Source of the DNA: Cutaneotrichosporon cavernicola
Taxonomy: Eukaryota; Basidiomycota; Tremellomycetes; Trichosporonales; Trichosporonaceae
NCBI RefSeq assembly: GCF_030864355.1
Contig: NC_083394.1
Span: 62,001-126,000 of the forward strand
Direction of reading: 5' to 3'
DNA length: 64,000 nucleotides
Shown here: positions 62,917 to 64,000 of the stretch, in pieces
Layout of the letters: each line of letters starts with the position of its first letter
Numbering within the stretch: the stretch's first letter is position 1
Made by a program: the position numbers and the translations under genes
Notes under the pieces: generated by a model
Database searches by the model: none
Told to the model about the DNA's origin: nothing
Seen by the model: the letters and a program-made list of their open reading frames with translations, nothing else

Positions 62917-63461
62917 ATGGCCCCAATAGGTCTGCAGCACGTCAACCTCTCCGTGGCAGCCGGCACGCTCCATCTGGCCCAGGAGTTCTACGGCACGGTC
63001 CTTGGCCTTGCCAACGACACAGTCCCTCACCTCCAGAAAGACGTGTTGCTCTGGTACATCCCACAACGGCTTCGCTAACCCAGGTTCCGCCTCGGTGCTG
63101 GCCCCCAGCAGATCCACATCTCATTCGAACGCAACCCCCTTCCCTCGGTACACAAGAGCAGCCGGCATCCCTGCTTTGCCCTTCCAACCGGACAAGCGCT
63201 GCTCGACCTCCAGCGACGGATCTATGAGCACCACGCGGCGGGTGGCGAGGCGGCTGCTCTCGAGTGCGATAAGCCTGGAACAGCTAACTCGGGGTCCAAG
63301 GTTAGCCTTACAGGGAGGAAGGGGGGAAGGGGAGGGGGAAGGAGGACGGAGGAAGGAATGAGGAGGGACGAGGCTGACACCAGGGAGTCGAGTATCCGGA
63401 CCGCTTCTTTGCACGGGATTATGCGGGCAACCGCTTGGAATTTGCCGTTCACTCGATGTAG
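62917..63461 (+). CDS. VOC/glyoxalase-fold protein (143 aa), three exons
   Basis: Exons 62917-63053, 63084-63300 and 63384-63461 join in frame. The first intron is only 30 nt, with a GCTAAC branch and CCAG acceptor; the second is 83 nt and purine-rich (GGGGAAGG runs). The protein begins MAPIGLQHVNLSVAAGTLHL, typical of the vicinal-oxygen-chelate fold (His at the first metal position), continues QEFYGTVLGL, and ends YPDRFFARDYAGNRLEF, the C-terminal hallmark with the last metal-binding Glu. QIHISFE supplies the third site. Members are glyoxalases, dioxygenases or fosfomycin-type resistance proteins; the exact activity is open. No open frame spans the gene, so it is easily missed by simple ORF calling. 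Confidence 0.8.
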
Positions 63462-64000
63462 GATTCCCATGTATGTCTCGTTTCCTGTCGACTATTGTCA
63501 AGTCTATCTGGCATCAGCCGTGGCGGACAAAAAGGCTCCGCCCTGTCGTAGTCACGGTCGAAGCGCAGGTCTGTCGTGACGCCAACCTTACTGGTTTGCG
63601 GGCCGCTACGGTCCGCCGTGCAGGGTGAGTGGATAGAATGCCCTTAGTAAGCACAGATGGCATCTGTGAGAAGTACGGCAGGCCCTCTGTCGAACCCCCC
63701 TTATACCAGGATGAGGTGAGAGGGAGATCTGCCGCTCTACGGCGATCCATCCCAAAGTCAGTCGCGAAAGGCAAGTATACTATTCCCAAGCTCAAGTCCT
63801 CGGTTATCATCATCACCATCACTTAGACAACGACGCCCTCGAGAGCCTGCGTGAGCTCGGTCAATCGGTCGGCAGGACGGCTCGGTCGGCTCGCTCATTC
63901 CGGGTGGGCAATTCCTGATGTTCTCAGATTGCCCACTGCAGGGCAGCGCCACTGCCCACCCCAGGCACCAGCCCACTGGGACTGCAAGAGGAAGTACTGC
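63462..64000. other. Terminal region, nothing supported
   Basis: A minus-strand frame at 63514-63822 (with GIVYLPFATDFGMDRRR and KGGSTEGLPYFSQMP) has protein-like composition, but I recognise no family and see no start or splice support. Confidence 0.35.

Noticed and set aside
63514..63822. A minus-strand frame with protein-like composition near the right edge
   Set aside because: I could not tie it to any family, and an overlapping + frame is equally open; not enough to call a gene.
1..64000. CRISPR arrays, bacterial insertion sequences, operons or prophage
   Set aside because: The window is eukaryotic; repeats seen are minisatellites without the spacer-repeat pattern, and no transposase was found.

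Overview
This window is nuclear DNA of a fungus, most likely a basidiomycete yeast close to Tremellomycetes/Trichosporonales. That placement is my inference from gene content and gene structure, not from a search. Nearly all genes are split by very short introns (30-60 nt, GT...CTRAY...YAG). The tRNA genes are intron-bearing Pol III genes, several promoters carry TATAAG/TATAAA boxes, and the proteins are typical fungal ones (ferric reductase, YAT-type amino-acid permeases, Dal5/TNA1-like MFS carriers, Zn2Cys6 regulators, AA14 LPMO, GT18 glycosyltransferase). There is no operon organisation. I rebuilt exon chains by hand; every chain reported as a coding gene keeps one open frame with a total length divisible by three.

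Layout. 0-5 kb: 3' end of a class-III aminotransferase, a small coiled-coil protein (-) and a 505-aa unknown (+). 5-11 kb: tRNA-His, a ferric reductase (+), tRNA-Arg (-) and a zinc-knuckle/acidic nuclear-type protein (-). 12-19 kb: an unknown basic protein (+), a GT18 N-acetylglucosaminyltransferase-like enzyme with an unusual GT-TG intron (+), a decayed C2H2 zinc-finger pseudogene (-), a Ser-type tRNA whose anticodon position reads UCU (-), and a 68-aa HicA/YcfA-like protein (-). 19-25 kb: a Ser/Thr/Lys repeat protein (-), tRNA-Cys (-) and a PI-PLC (+). 26-38 kb: a hydrophilin-like repeat protein (+), amino-acid permease 1 (+), a secreted Asn/Gly-repeat protein (+), a second tRNA-Arg (-) and amino-acid permease 2 (-). 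40-48 kb: two convergent unknown genes and a Zn2Cys6 transcription factor (+). 50-58 kb: an AA14-type LPMO (+), MFS carrier 1 (-), a YdjM-like membrane protein of bacterial flavour (+) and a truncated ZNFX1-like NFX1/RZ zinc-finger gene (-). 58.5-58.8 kb: a piece of mitochondrial large-subunit rRNA (NUMT) next to the truncated end of that gene. 60-64 kb: MFS carrier 2 (+) and a VOC/glyoxalase-fold protein with a 30-nt intron (+).

Taken together the recognisable genes lean toward nutrient acquisition at the cell surface (iron reduction, amino-acid and allantoate/nicotinate-type uptake, polysaccharide oxidation) with their own regulators scattered between them, but I see no single gene cluster. 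The least ordinary items are the HicA-like gene, the NUMT beside the broken ZNFX1-like gene, the candidate GT-TG intron, the Ser-bodied tRNA with a UCU anticodon, and the bacterial-like membrane protein with a strong hairpin in its promoter.
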